Positions 48,101 to 58,984 of a stretch of DNA of 64,000 bases are shown piece by piece. Origin of the DNA: Pleodorina starrii (taxonomy: Eukaryota; Chlorophyta; Chlorophyceae; Chlamydomonadales; Volvocaceae); the NCBI GenBank assembly GCA_030267565.1, contig BRXU01000017.1, positions 124,001 to 188,000 of the forward strand, in the 5' to 3' direction. The translations under genes were made by a program, and so were the position numbers. Each line of letters begins with the position of its first letter. Positions within the stretch are counted from its first letter, which is position 1. The notes beneath the pieces are model-generated. The model had not been told where the DNA came from, ran no database searches, and saw nothing but the letters and a program-made list of their open reading frames with translations.

Positions 48101-51100
48101 TGCGTATCGGGGGCACAAGTAGCGGTTACGCAAAAGTAGCGTTGCGGTGCCCGAGCGCGTGCTTCAGTGTTGGGGCAACCGTATCCGCTAGTAAGCCTGG
48201 TTCTAACAAACAGCAAATAAGTCCCGCACATACATGTTGTGCCCATTCTTCCCGCATTCATTCCCGCCTCCCCTGCCCATCAGGACTGTCGTCGACTTCC
48301 CCCGGAGTGTCAACATCTACGTCGCCAGCGACGCGTCCGCGACGAGAGGCGTGGTGGGCTACACCTACACCCCCGGGTAGGAGACAGCAGTCCGAGGGGG
48401 AAAGACAGACGAGCAGCAGCGAAGTAACCGCGGGGGAAGGGCACCGCACGACCGCAATCATCCTTCCCTCGCATAGTGGCCACTGGCAGCACCATTACTT
48501 TCTTCGCACGCTTCATCTGTCTCCCGGCGGCGGGCGGGCCTTGGTTTCTGGGGCTTCATGCACCTAACGCAAGCCCCACCGCCCCACCGCCGCCACCCGA
48601 CAATCACCCATTCGCCCAAACAGGTCGGAGTTCATCCCCAACCAGGGCTTCGTGGTGATTACGTGGGACCAGCTGTCGGTCGACGGCGCCAACTCCGTGC
48701 TGCAGTACAACGACGGCGTTACGACGCTCGTCCACGAAGTCTTCCACTTCCTGGGTCTGGGGCACCCCTTCCAGAGCCCGCCCCTCATCAATTGCACCGA
48801 CTCAGATGACGTCTTCGACACGCCGGTCGTGAACGGCAAGTAGCACGGTTCTTTGACGTACGGTAGCGCGCCGACACTGACTCGCTGTCTCGGGATCATT
48901 GCGCACGCATCTGCTGGCGGGATGTATTGGAGCGGGAGCGCGCCGGCAATCAAATAAACCTAACATCGCACATTTTCCGCACCTACGCAGGCCGGCAGCG
49001 AACGCGCGCTCGCTTGCTGACTGCGATGAGAGCCTCCTGCATGCTGGCCCAGCTGCGCGTCATCACTGCACGCCTGCCGCGCTTGCCCGTCCCCGCCTGC
49101 CGCCTGCCGCCCACTGTAACGCCGCGCGCTCCAATCCATCCATCCAGCCAGCCAGCCAGCCGGATCCGACATGCTCTGATCTGCTCTGATCTGATCTGCT
49201 CTGATCTGATCTGCTCTGATCTGATCTCATCTGATCTGATCCCATCTGATTTGATTTGATCTGGGTCACCGCCCGGTGCGGTACGGTGCACGCACCCACC
49301 CACAGGATCGTTGTTCGGGAACAAGTTTTACCCAACGGTGGAAGCCTACTGCATGGAGGTCTTCTGGGGGCTGTATGAGGGCGACTGGGAGGCGACCTAC
49401 CAGCGCTGGTCCACCACCCTGGGCATCCCCGACCTGGACAAGAACGCGTGGGCGGACTCTTGCCCCAAAGCGCCCGGATACGACGAGCTGGGCAATTTCA
49501 TGTCGTACTCCTCCTCCGTGTGCTTCGCGGCACTGGGGCACTTCACGCCCGGCCAGGCGCAGCGAGTGCACTACGTCGCCTCAGAGCTAAACCCCGTCAT
49601 GTACGCGTGGGGCCAGTACTACGCAGCAGCCCAGGCCGCGCCGCCGCCGCAGCAGTCCCTGCCTCCAGAGCCCGTCAACAACACATGTCGGGTACGGCGG
49701 GCCCCATCTAATCCGAATGTCGCGATGTCTTCGGCAGCTGTGCTGCGGGTTGTTATGACCTTGCAACGGAATAACCAACCGGTTGGCGTTAACCGTCACT
49801 CTGCTGGATGTGCCTCTGCTGCACCCGTCCGCCTGGCCCCCCGCTCCGGCATCACGTTTGATCTCGATCTGTCGCTCCAAGCTTGCACTCGCGCACTCGC
49901 TCGCTCGCTCGCTCGCTCTTTCACAGATGACGGCCAAGAGCGCCTGTCCCTGCAAGAGCCTCTGGCGCTTCAACAAAAAGCAGTTCTCGTACTGCGACCG
50001 CACGGGAGGAGTCAACCGGCTGACGTGAGTGATGCGGCGAGGGAGAGCGAGGGAGGCGGGCGGGCGGCCCCATGCAACGCAGACGTACACACACACACGC
50101 ACACACACGGCCCGGTCAGATACTGTAACGACACACACGCAAGTCCGCGTGCGCTGTCACGTACGCGCCGGGCTTTGTCGATGGTGGATGGCCCCGATGG
50201 GTCCCTGGCTTGCACTGCCTGGAGTCAGCGTGGGTGCTTGGGTTAGCGCAGCGGAAGGTAGCGTAGGGTAGCGGAGCGGAGCGAAGTGAAGCGTCGCGAC
50301 GGGAAGCGTAGAAGCGTAGAAGCGTAGTTGTGTGGACCGAAATACGGGAATCTGCGTCGTCCTGTCCTGCCTTTGCCCCTTGCTGTCCACAACTAGCCAC
50401 GTGCCTTCGGGGTCGCACAGTAGGGAACGATGAGCCGCGACCCGTTGGTGGGTCGCTGGGTCCGTTCATTCGCCGGCCACCACCTCGGTGACATCGCCGC
50501 GGTTCTCCTTTCTGATCCCGCGTTGCCTACCGACTGGTTTGCCCACCGACTGTATTGGCTGCATTCACCCTTCCCTCTCTCAGGTGTGCGGTGGCAGACC
50601 CGGCCTCCTGCCCGGACTGCTCGCCCGCTGCCGGTCAGTGCATCCTGCCCTGCGACGGTAAGGCGGCGAACCGCAAACGGACAAGTGCGTTCTAAGGGCC
50701 CAAGTCCCCTCGGTGTCTCTCTGTTCCTTCGGGGGAAAGGCAGCGGACTAGGACCGCGACCAACGCCGCTCTGGCGGCCAACTGCTGCGAGCTAAGGGCT
50801 TCAGGCTTACAGTGTTGTCCCGTCTGGCTCCGAAGCACAAGTCTGAAATTAGCCACACCATTCCGCATCGACCCTGTCCCCAGCCCCTGCCACCGCCCCA
50901 GGCACCCGCTACCCGCCGCAGTGGCTGCCGACAAGTAACGTCGCCTTGCATGCTTGCTTGCTTGCCTGCCTGCCTGCGTGCGGGCCCATGCGATGTGATG
51001 CGGTGCGATGCAGGCACCCCGCAGATGTGCAAGAAGCCTCCGGCACCGGGCGTTAGGCTCCCGCCCCCGCCGCCGCCCCTGCCGCCGTCCCTGCCGCCCA

Positions 51101-52212
51101 TGCCGCCCCCACCGCCGCCGCTTGCCATCCCGGCGGACTGTAAGGTGGGTGAGTGGGTGGGTGACCGCCACGACGGCCGCGAGTGCCGCCTGTGCCCGCA
51201 ACCCGACATACATTTGCTGTTGTGCCTCCCCCCTTGCTTGTGGCTCGCGTGTGTGTGTGTGTGTAGGTATCCGCAAGCAACTGCGCCTGCAGGAGCTCCT
51301 GGGCGTATAACCTGATGTCCGGCTCCTACTGCTCGCTTTACCACAACTCCACCCGACAACTCTGGTGAGTTGTTAGGCCCAGGGCGCCAGCGGCTTCCTA
51401 CAGCACAGCTGGCTGGAACACACGTGGCGCGACTTCTCCATTGCAGCTCCTGCGTTCGTTCGCAGTGAGCTGCCGGCGCGTCCGGTCACGGTGAGGTACG
51501 AACAAAGACCTCAAAAAACATGGGCACAAAACACTGTAGGCCAAGGACGGTAGCCCCGGCGTCCATCCGCGCACCCAGGGGTCGCTGTTAACAGTCAGCC
51601 AGGCAGCTTCCCCCACTGCCAGCCTGGCGCGCGCACGTGTGTCGCCGACGTGTGTTTGCGACGTGTATTTGTGTGTGCGTGTGTGTATGTATGTGTGTGC
51701 TCCCGCTGCACGCAGGTGCGTTGTAACGCCTTCGTGCCCCAACTTTCTGGACAGCCCGCTGCAGCCGTGCCGCCCCAACATGGCGCCCGGCTACTGTAAC
51801 GGTGAGCGAGGAGGGAAGCGGCACGGCCGCGCCATCGGGCGGTGTCTCCATCGTGTGGCAAGCAAACGCAGTAACGCATGCGCAAGACGTGCACGGTTTG
51901 TCGGCCCGCCAGGCTGTTGGGCTGCGAACGTTCCATTGTTACCCCTAGTGTTCTTCCTCCCTCTGCGCCTCTGGGCTGCTGCGTCTACCCTTCGGAACAA
52001 TGGTCGACCAGACTCCGGGCCATCCTGGCCAAACCGCCTTGGCCACCTCCCACCCATCCGGATCGTTGCCCCCTGCAGGCGCCGCGACTCCGCTGCCGCC
52101 CCCCCCAGCGCCCCCGCCGACCTCTCCCCCGCCGACCTCTCCCCCGCCGACCTCTCCCCCGCCGACCTCTCCCTCGCGGGGGACCCCCAAGAGGCCCCGG
52201 CGGCCCAGGTAA
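45152..52212 (+). CDS. Secreted pappalysin-like (M43) metalloprotease, copy 3, 14 exons
   Basis: Exons: 45152-45272, 45506-45673, 46109-46248, 46372-47226, 47763-47887, 48284-48376, 48624-48835, 49306-49691, 49927-50024, 50584-50657, 51014-51144, 51267-51364, 51716-51801, 52079-52212. They join to 906 codons plus TAA. The signal peptide is MSLKLSTAFGTCLLLFATALP. The prodomain is longer than in copy 1 because exon 4 (855 bp) carries an Arg/Glu-rich variable insert near residues 247-335. The zinc motif HEVFHFLGLGH spans 538-548, the Met-turn NFMSY has M637, and FTPGQ follows. Two Cys-rich modules (701-757 and 802-862) flank a proline linker. The tail has four PPPTS units and a basic end. Secretion follows from the signal peptide; a wall or matrix role is inferred from the proline-rich parts. 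Intron 7 has a GC donor. Confidence 0.85.
48836..48841 (+). other. Non-canonical GC splice donor (GCAAGT), intron 7 of copy 3
   Basis: AACG|GCAAGT matches the strong consensus of GC-AG introns. Reading through instead gives a TAG four bases on, so the GC donor is needed for a full-length protein. Confidence 0.85.
49172..49262. repeat. TCTGA/TCTGC pentamer-type tandem repeat in intron 7 of copy 3
   Basis: Degenerate CTGATCTGCT units over about 90 bp, ending 43 bp before the exon 8 acceptor. Confidence 0.85.
52111..52170 (+). repeat. 15-bp coding repeat (PPPTS) x4 in the last exon of copy 3
   Basis: Four exact in-frame copies of CCCCCGCCGACCTCT. Proline-rich repeats of this kind in secreted algal proteins are usually hydroxylated and glycosylated (family knowledge). 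Copies 1 and 2 lack this array. Confidence 0.95.
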
Positions 52213-53830
52213 ACCGCCACAGCGGAAGTCGCCACCGGCGCCAGCGGCGGCGCCGGAGAGGCAGCTGGCAACGCATCCCGGGATGCGGAAGCGAGGCCAC
52301 CCAGTAGTAGTACGCGTCCCCATAGCTGAGTGGGATTGTGTTGGACGTGAGCTGATGGCCGTCAGCGAGCCATCTTCCGAGCGCAGTGCAGCACTGGCAC
52401 TGGCCGCACGATTGCCGCATGATCGCCGTAGAGCTGTGTCAACCTGGAGAGAGGGGCTACCGCCCACCGGGCCTCAGGTGCCTGCCTGAGGCCCCGTACT
52501 AGAGCGGGGTAAATAAGTAAGATGAACCGCAGCGTTGGAACAGGAAGGGGCCGAGGCTACTGGAGCGGGGGGCAGCCCTCCTGGCTCCCGCTCCTACAGC
52601 GGCATGGGAGCTCGTGGGATTGAGTCCGTTGGCTGAGAGTGGAGTATTTCTCTTTCTGAGCAAATTCTGACCAGGAACTGACGTGCTGAACGTATGAACC
52701 CCTGCCTCATTTCTTGTACGGCGGAGCCCCATGCCGTCCATGTGCGGCGACATAGCCATGGGCCACCACCGGCGCCTTTCCAAATATGGAGGGCTTCCAT
52801 CGAAGCTCCCTGCGCGGCTCCGGCGCACGTGCAAACATTGTTTTTGTGCATTAGCAGTGATGTCAATGTGTAGATTAAGGCAGTAAGCAGGTGGCTGAGA
52901 GGGGTTCAGTAGCAGGGCGGCTGGAAGTGCGGTCTTCACAGTTGTTTAGCCGAGCGGCGCTCCGGCGCGGTGAGGGGAGTTAGGAGTTAGGCCCTGATAT
53001 GCAGCAGGTGTGTTTTTGCAAGCAGATGGTCCTGGAACTATTCGAATCTATGGCAGATGGCGATTATTAATTTCAATCCCGGCCGGACTCTGGCCAGGAG
53101 CCAGACAAAAGTTTAATGTGAAGGGTCGGACTTCCGCCGTTTGGAGTTCGCAAGGGAAGGCGCCTAATGGCGTGAAAATTACGCGCAGATCAGGGCGTCA
53201 GACATATAAATTGCGCATTTAATTGCCGTTCGTCTGTTGCTGTGGGACATGGATGTCGAACAGGAGTCCGTAAGCAGGGTTTGGCAGGGTTGGGCGGCAC
53301 AGGGCGGGTTGCTGCCTTGTGTGCCGCGTGCCCCTTGTCGCAAACAATTTTGCGTAGCGGGTGGCAATGCAGCTTTAGCGGAGTGCAACACAATCGGCTT
53401 TGCTGCGCGCTCAGCCGGCACAGGACGCTGGTGCTAGCAGGTACGGTAGCCCGTAGGGGTCGTTGACCCTTGCGTGCACCAGCCCTCCAGCCGAACCAGC
53501 CAGAAACAGCGAGCAGTTGCGAGCCTTATTATCGTAATTACGTGAAATTGCGGGACGTGCCAGTAGTGCAATATCGGCTTAGGTAATAAGGGATTAAGGC
53601 TGGTGAACTTTGGGTAGGACAGATTGGATCCTGGATTCGTTCGAGCGGGACTGCATTCCCTTGTCTCCCGACACTTATCCGTTGCTCAAGTCATAACTTA
53701 TAATAGCAACCCTACAAGCAGCGTTCTCAACAACTTCGTTAGGCCTTGTCTGTACATTTTGAATTAACTGCAACCCGTGTGGCGGACACTGTAATCACTG
53801 CTCCTTGTGTTCGAGTATCTTCAACATACC
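52213..53830. other. Intergenic region between protease copy 3 and the chaperone gene
   Basis: 3' UTR of copy 3 and 5' flank of the next gene. No coding or RNA gene is supported. Confidence 0.45.
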
Positions 53831-56800
53831 ATGGGTGATGCACTAAGTGATGAGGCGCTTCGCCGGGAGTCACAGGAACTGCTGGACGGCAAGGCCAAGA
53901 CTCTACTAGACAACAAGTAAGGAAAAAACACTGGGAGCGGCGTTTCATAATATCGGATAGTTGAGAAGTTGCTTTCCCTGAGCGGTTCGTTCCGGGGCCC
54001 CTATCCTTGCTTTGCATCCCGCAGCCAGCTTACGCTGCGCGTCATGCGAAAGCTTCTTGAGGAAAAACTTGGTCTGGCCGAAGGGAGCCTTGACACTCGA
54101 AAGAAGACAATCGCGGCGATCGTGAAGGAGGTGCGGCCCTAGTCGAGCAAGTTGGGGGCAGGGGGGCCCTGTACGGCAGCAAGGGTGACTGCTGACCGCG
54201 GTGATAAGAGTTGGTGGGTGGAGGCGGTGGTAACAGCGGCCTCATCCACCCCCGATTTCCGCCGGCAAGTCTGTTGCGGCTGCCCACGCCAGGACCCGCC
54301 AGGACCCGACCTTCCCTCCCATGCCTTCAGCAACGCCAAAGGTTTACAGCTCTCCCGGTTTGCTCAACCTTCGACCCCTCCCGACAGGCCCTAGAGCTTG
54401 AGCCTGTGATCACGGCCGATGAGGCGGGCGCAGGAGCCAAAGCGGGCTCCAAAGCCGCTGCAGGGCCCCGTCAGAAGGAGAACCGTAAGCCGGAGGTCGA
54501 TGCCGGAGCCAGCGCGAAGCCCCGCAAGGGCAAGCAGCAGGAGGAGGCGGAGGAGCGCGGCGGGCCAAAGGGCAAAGGCAAGGCAAAGGCGGCGCAGGGC
54601 GGCAAGCGGTCGGCTCGGGAGGAGCCCGAGGAGGAGGCAGGCTCCGGCAGCGACCGGGGGAGCGATGACAGCGACGAGGGGGCGGGAAAGCAGCGGCAGA
54701 AGAAGCGCGCCAAGAATAGCCACCGGGGCTCCCCAGGTGCGGTCGCTGGAGACGGGGCCCGCGAGGGGCGAGACACGGTCGCAGAATGGGCGAGGGAATG
54801 GGCAGCAGGGAAGAGGGCGGAGCAGAGCGGCGAAGGGAGGAGGCAGCTGCCTCCGTCCGTCGGGTCAGGTTCCTACGGCTGCGATTGTGTCTTGTGGCCA
54901 GGTCAAGCGGGAAGGGCTTCAAGGGCATTTTTGGCGAGACCGGCGGGGTCCAGCCGCCCGCGAGCGCGGCTCGGAGAGGCTGGTTGGCTTGACCAAGCAG
55001 ACCATGCTCAAAGTCACGCCAGTTTTGCAACGCACACCCGCGCGCGCTCCGCTCCCTCGCAGGCCCGGTGGCGGCGGCGGGCGGCGGCGGTGCAAAGGGC
55101 AAGTCCTTGACCAGCCGGTCCATTGAGATGATGAAGGAGGTCTGCAAGAAGGCCACCATCAGGTGTCTTTTGAGGGGGTTGGGACGTGGGGGAGGGGAAA
55201 GCCATCCGGGGTTTGGGAGTGAAGGGTGGCACACCCGAGGGTGGCTCTCTGGAGGAAGTGCTGGAACTGGCCGGGCGTCGAGTCTCTCATTGCGCTCATG
55301 GGGGCGTGACGATGGGGTTAAGACGGGCTGGTCTGACATGCTTTGGTGCGAGTCCGCGACGAGGGCATCCGCACCTCCTTGGCCCAAGGTTGTTTGGCCG
55401 TGTCGTGCGGTCGCCGCATCCCGGCTAAGCGCTTTCACGTCATGGCCGTACCCCCTCCCGACCAACACCGGCACCAACCAGTGACCAACGACGCTTCGCA
55501 CTCGTAACCCCTTACCACCACAGGATCACGCCAACGCTCTACATCCGTAACAAGACGGTTTCGGAGCTGGAGGATGCGCTGTCGGAGTTGCTTGCAAGGC
55601 ACGGCCTCAACGCCCGCAGCGGCGACAAGGAGATTGGGGTGAGCAGGAGCAGACCGCGGCAGAGGGGGCGGGGGCGTGGGGAAGGCAGGAGGGGCCACAG
55701 TTGAGAATTGAGGCGGTGGGTGCGGGAGGCATTGGCTGCGAAATCTGTGGGGCTATGGAAGACACGGGCACGCCGCAGTGTTGAGGCGGGCACACGGTGG
55801 GAGTCGTTTACGGTGCAGATAATACCGTATAGCAAAGTGGAGAAGATCTTTATTGCGCACCGCACACAAATCACGCCCGTCCAAAGCCCCCCAAATCACA
55901 CGCCCACCTGCGGGAACCCGCCGCTGCATGTGTGTGTCCGTGTCCGTTTGCCAACCCCAACCCGGCAGCAAGTTCGGCGGCAGCTGGAGCGCGACCGCGA
56001 CCTCGAGGGCATCGACACCTCCAACATCATCTCACTGGGAGGGGGCAGGCCGCGGCGCGCTGCGGCGGCCTCCGTAAACTTCAGGTGCGCCGGGTAGACG
56101 AGCCCCGAGGAGTGCTGGAGGTTGGGGGTTTGGTACGAAAAGGCCATGCGACCGTGCGGTGTGATGCCGGTTGTGACCGACCGGGCCTTGCGGTCCTCGG
56201 CAAGGCCTTTCGGAACGAGAGGATGCCCCTGGTTGAATCGAGATTTAGCTGCGAAGGCCTCTTTGGAGGGAAAAGCGGCCGGGCGGATTTCCCTCCAACG
56301 GCTGTGCGTAGTCCTGCCCCGCGACCGCATATCCGTCCCGCGTTTCTGGCGGTCGTTTTGACGTCGCCCTCCAAGAACGCAGCCCCAGCGCCTGCACCTT
56401 ACTAGCTCTACCTTAACGGACGGCCGCACACCTTCCTCAGCCCCCGGTTTCGCTGCCATTGTGTGCGGAAAACGCGCTGTCCTTGGTCTGCGTACACGGG
56501 CGTGTTGCTTACATTCGCTACTGCGTATTGTCCCCTAGAACCGAAATGGCTGCCCTCTGCGCGCGCAACAGTTTCTCCATTTGCCGATGCGCATCCGCCC
56601 GCAGTAAGATGTTCAAGCAGACGGAGGTCGACTCAGACGATGAGGAGGGGGGTGAGGACGAGGAGGAGGAGCGGCCGGCAGCGCGGAAGCCCGCAGCCGC
56701 CAAGCCCGCGAAGGGCAAGGCCAAAGCCCGCAGCGGCGAGGAGGAGGAGGAGGAGGGCGGCTCGGGAAACGAGTCGGCGGGCGCAAGTGGCAGCGAGGGT

Positions 56801-57678
56801 GACAGCGACGTCGAAGGCGACAGCGCCGGTGGGGCCGCTGCTGGTGCTCGGCGAGGCAAGGCCGGCAGTGGGAAGGCGAAGGGCGCCAAAGGGCGACAGC
56901 CTAAGAAGGGCGGAGACGATGTGGACGGCGGCGACAACGATGGCGGGGCTTCCTCATCGGAGTCCGAAGACCTGGTGGACGTGGCCCGTGGGTCGCGGAA
57001 GGGACGCGGCGCCTCGCCGCGCAAAAAGGCGGTGGCGGCCGCGGCGGCCGGGTCTGAGGAGAACGGCGAGGAGGGCAGCGGCGCCGAAGAGGACGGCGGC
57101 AGCAAAAAGGATAAGAAGGTGCGGAACAGCAGCAGCGACGGGGACGAGGACTTGGAGGAGGAGGATGACGAGGCGCGGAAGCAAAAAGGAGCGGCCACCA
57201 AGCCGAAGGCGAAATCACGGCGTGCGGTGGTGGAGGAGGATGACGAGGACGAGGAGGAAGGTGCGACAGGGCGATGCGTGTAGAGGCGGCGTTGCATGTA
57301 CGTTGCTGGGGCTGTGGCCGCACAATCGTGGGAAAAGTACTGCGCGATGGGGACATCTCAGATACGTGCCCCCAATCCTAGCTGCCAGCGGAGCCCCTTT
57401 TTACCTACCGCAACCTCCCTTTAAACCAACCATGCCTTTCGCACTCGGTGGTCCCTGCACGCACAGTGACGTTTCACACCTGTCCTCATGGATATGAATA
57501 TGGAAGATATAATTCCCGGCGTGTGAACCTGTTTGCCTTCCGCCCCTCCCCCCGGGGTTTCCATGTTACACAAGAGCCCGGCCCCCTCCTGCTTTGTCCC
57601 TCCGCAGAGGACAGCTCCAGCGAGGAGCAGCCGGAGGATGACGACAGCGACTTCGAGGCGGACGACGATGATGACTGA
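53831..57678 (+). CDS. HIRIP3/CHZ-like histone chaperone with DEK-C-like N-terminus, 8 exons
   Basis: Exons: 53831-53916, 54025-54130, 54388-54736, 55063-55162, 55524-55638, 55969-56084, 56605-57260, 57608-57678; together 532 codons plus TGA in one frame. Residues 4-64 (LRRESQELLDGKAKTLL, then TLRVMRKLLEEKLG, then TRKKTIAAIV) have the layout of a DEK C-terminal domain, a small DNA-binding fold. Residues 65-180 are Lys/Glu/Ala-rich. Residues 190-290 match the conserved end of HIRIP3-type proteins: EMMKEVCKKATIR, TPTLYIRNKTVSELEDAL, then LEGIDTSNIIS and GRPRRA. This motif binds H2A-H2B in the family. Residues 291-532 are a very acidic Asp/Glu/Ser tail with basic islands, as expected for a histone chaperone acting in the nucleus. 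A second ATG (56609) opens exon 7, but phase joins it to exon 6. A TGTAA lies at 57861. Confidence 0.8.
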
Positions 57679-57860
57679 CCGGCAGCGGGTCAATGACGCG
57701 GGAGGTTGGGGCCTCCCGGGCCAGGCTGAGGGCTGCTTGCTTGCGTGTGCACTAGACGAGTCACGCAGCGCTGCTTCCTAGGTGCACCTTGACGCATAGG
57801 AAGTGGCAAGTTCTGGGTTGTTGAACGTACGGCAGGACGGATCAGGACATGTTTGGCGCA

Positions 57861-57865
57861 TGTAA
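57861..57865 (+). terminator. TGTAA polyadenylation signal, chaperone gene
   Basis: 183 bp after the stop codon of the chaperone gene; algal-type signal at a normal distance. Confidence 0.5.
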
Positions 57866-58984
57866 CCGGCGGGATCAGGCAGGACAGTTGCAGCAGCTCT
57901 GGCAGACCGAAGTTGGGTTCGGGTGCGTGTTGCTAGAATGGGTGCGCTTTTGCGGAACATTTTGTGGCTCCGGCCTCCCGTGCCTGTGGTTGATCGTCGC
58001 GCAGGTCAAAATATTTTGCAATCATTTTAAAGGTGCGCTTCCCTGGGAGGAGTTTTTTTTGAGGTCGTGCAACCGTTTCTCTACTGCTTTCCCCTTCTTT
58101 TACTCGTGATCCTCCCTCCCACTGCCCTCCTGCCCTGTCTCGGGCACCCGAGCGCTAAGCTCTGGTGCCGCCGTATTGCAACACAAGAACGGCAATTACG
58201 TGTACGTGTCAGCAGAGTTAACACGCTCGTCTGCGACCCGAAAATCCCAAAATCGCTGTAATGCGCGCGTCGGGGGCGGGTGTTTGCCGGGCGCGTGCGC
58301 AAGCAAAGCGCCCCTGCACGTGGTCTCATGTGCTGCGCAGGAGTGGGCGCCCACTGGAACGTCTTGACGCAAAACACGGCTATTCTACACAATTAGGCGC
58401 TACAAAAACCATCTACGCTACGTCTGCGTTGGCCTAGCAGTATCCTAGTCCGGTCCACCCATGTTAAGGTCCACAGCTATCAGCGAATGATATCGACTGC
58501 CCCACATGACGCACGGCCACTCTAGCTACCTACCACCAGTGTCGGCTTAGTCGATACACAGAACTGCAATTGTCAGAAACCCAACCACACTCCAACGACT
58601 CGTCACGTTATGGGTCAACTCAGTAGCGCTAAATTTAATGCGTTTAAAGGCGCACCGCTGCCGCCTTCGCAAGCCTTGCCGCTATGATCAGCGTCCACGC
58701 GTATGCGCGACATAGCCTGCGGGACTGGCTGCCAGTCGTGGCTGGCGGTTGCAAGCATCCCGCGAGTTCCTGCTGCAGCCGCAGTCATCCACGGCCATAG
58801 TTTGGGCGCCGGCACCAGCAAAGCAGCTTTATTACCGTCACAGAAGCATCCGGGCGCGTATCTGTGCGCTCTGCATGTGTCCGTTTTCAACCCCTAACCT
58901 CCGCTCACCCCCTCCCAGTTCACCGCTGCACCCAACACCTGACCTAACAGTCCCACACCAACCTACCATCTACGCCTGCCCACG
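57866..58984. other. Convergent 3' region
   Basis: Between the stop codons of two genes that face each other. No gene is supported; it should contain the 3' UTR of the minus-strand gene. Confidence 0.5.
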
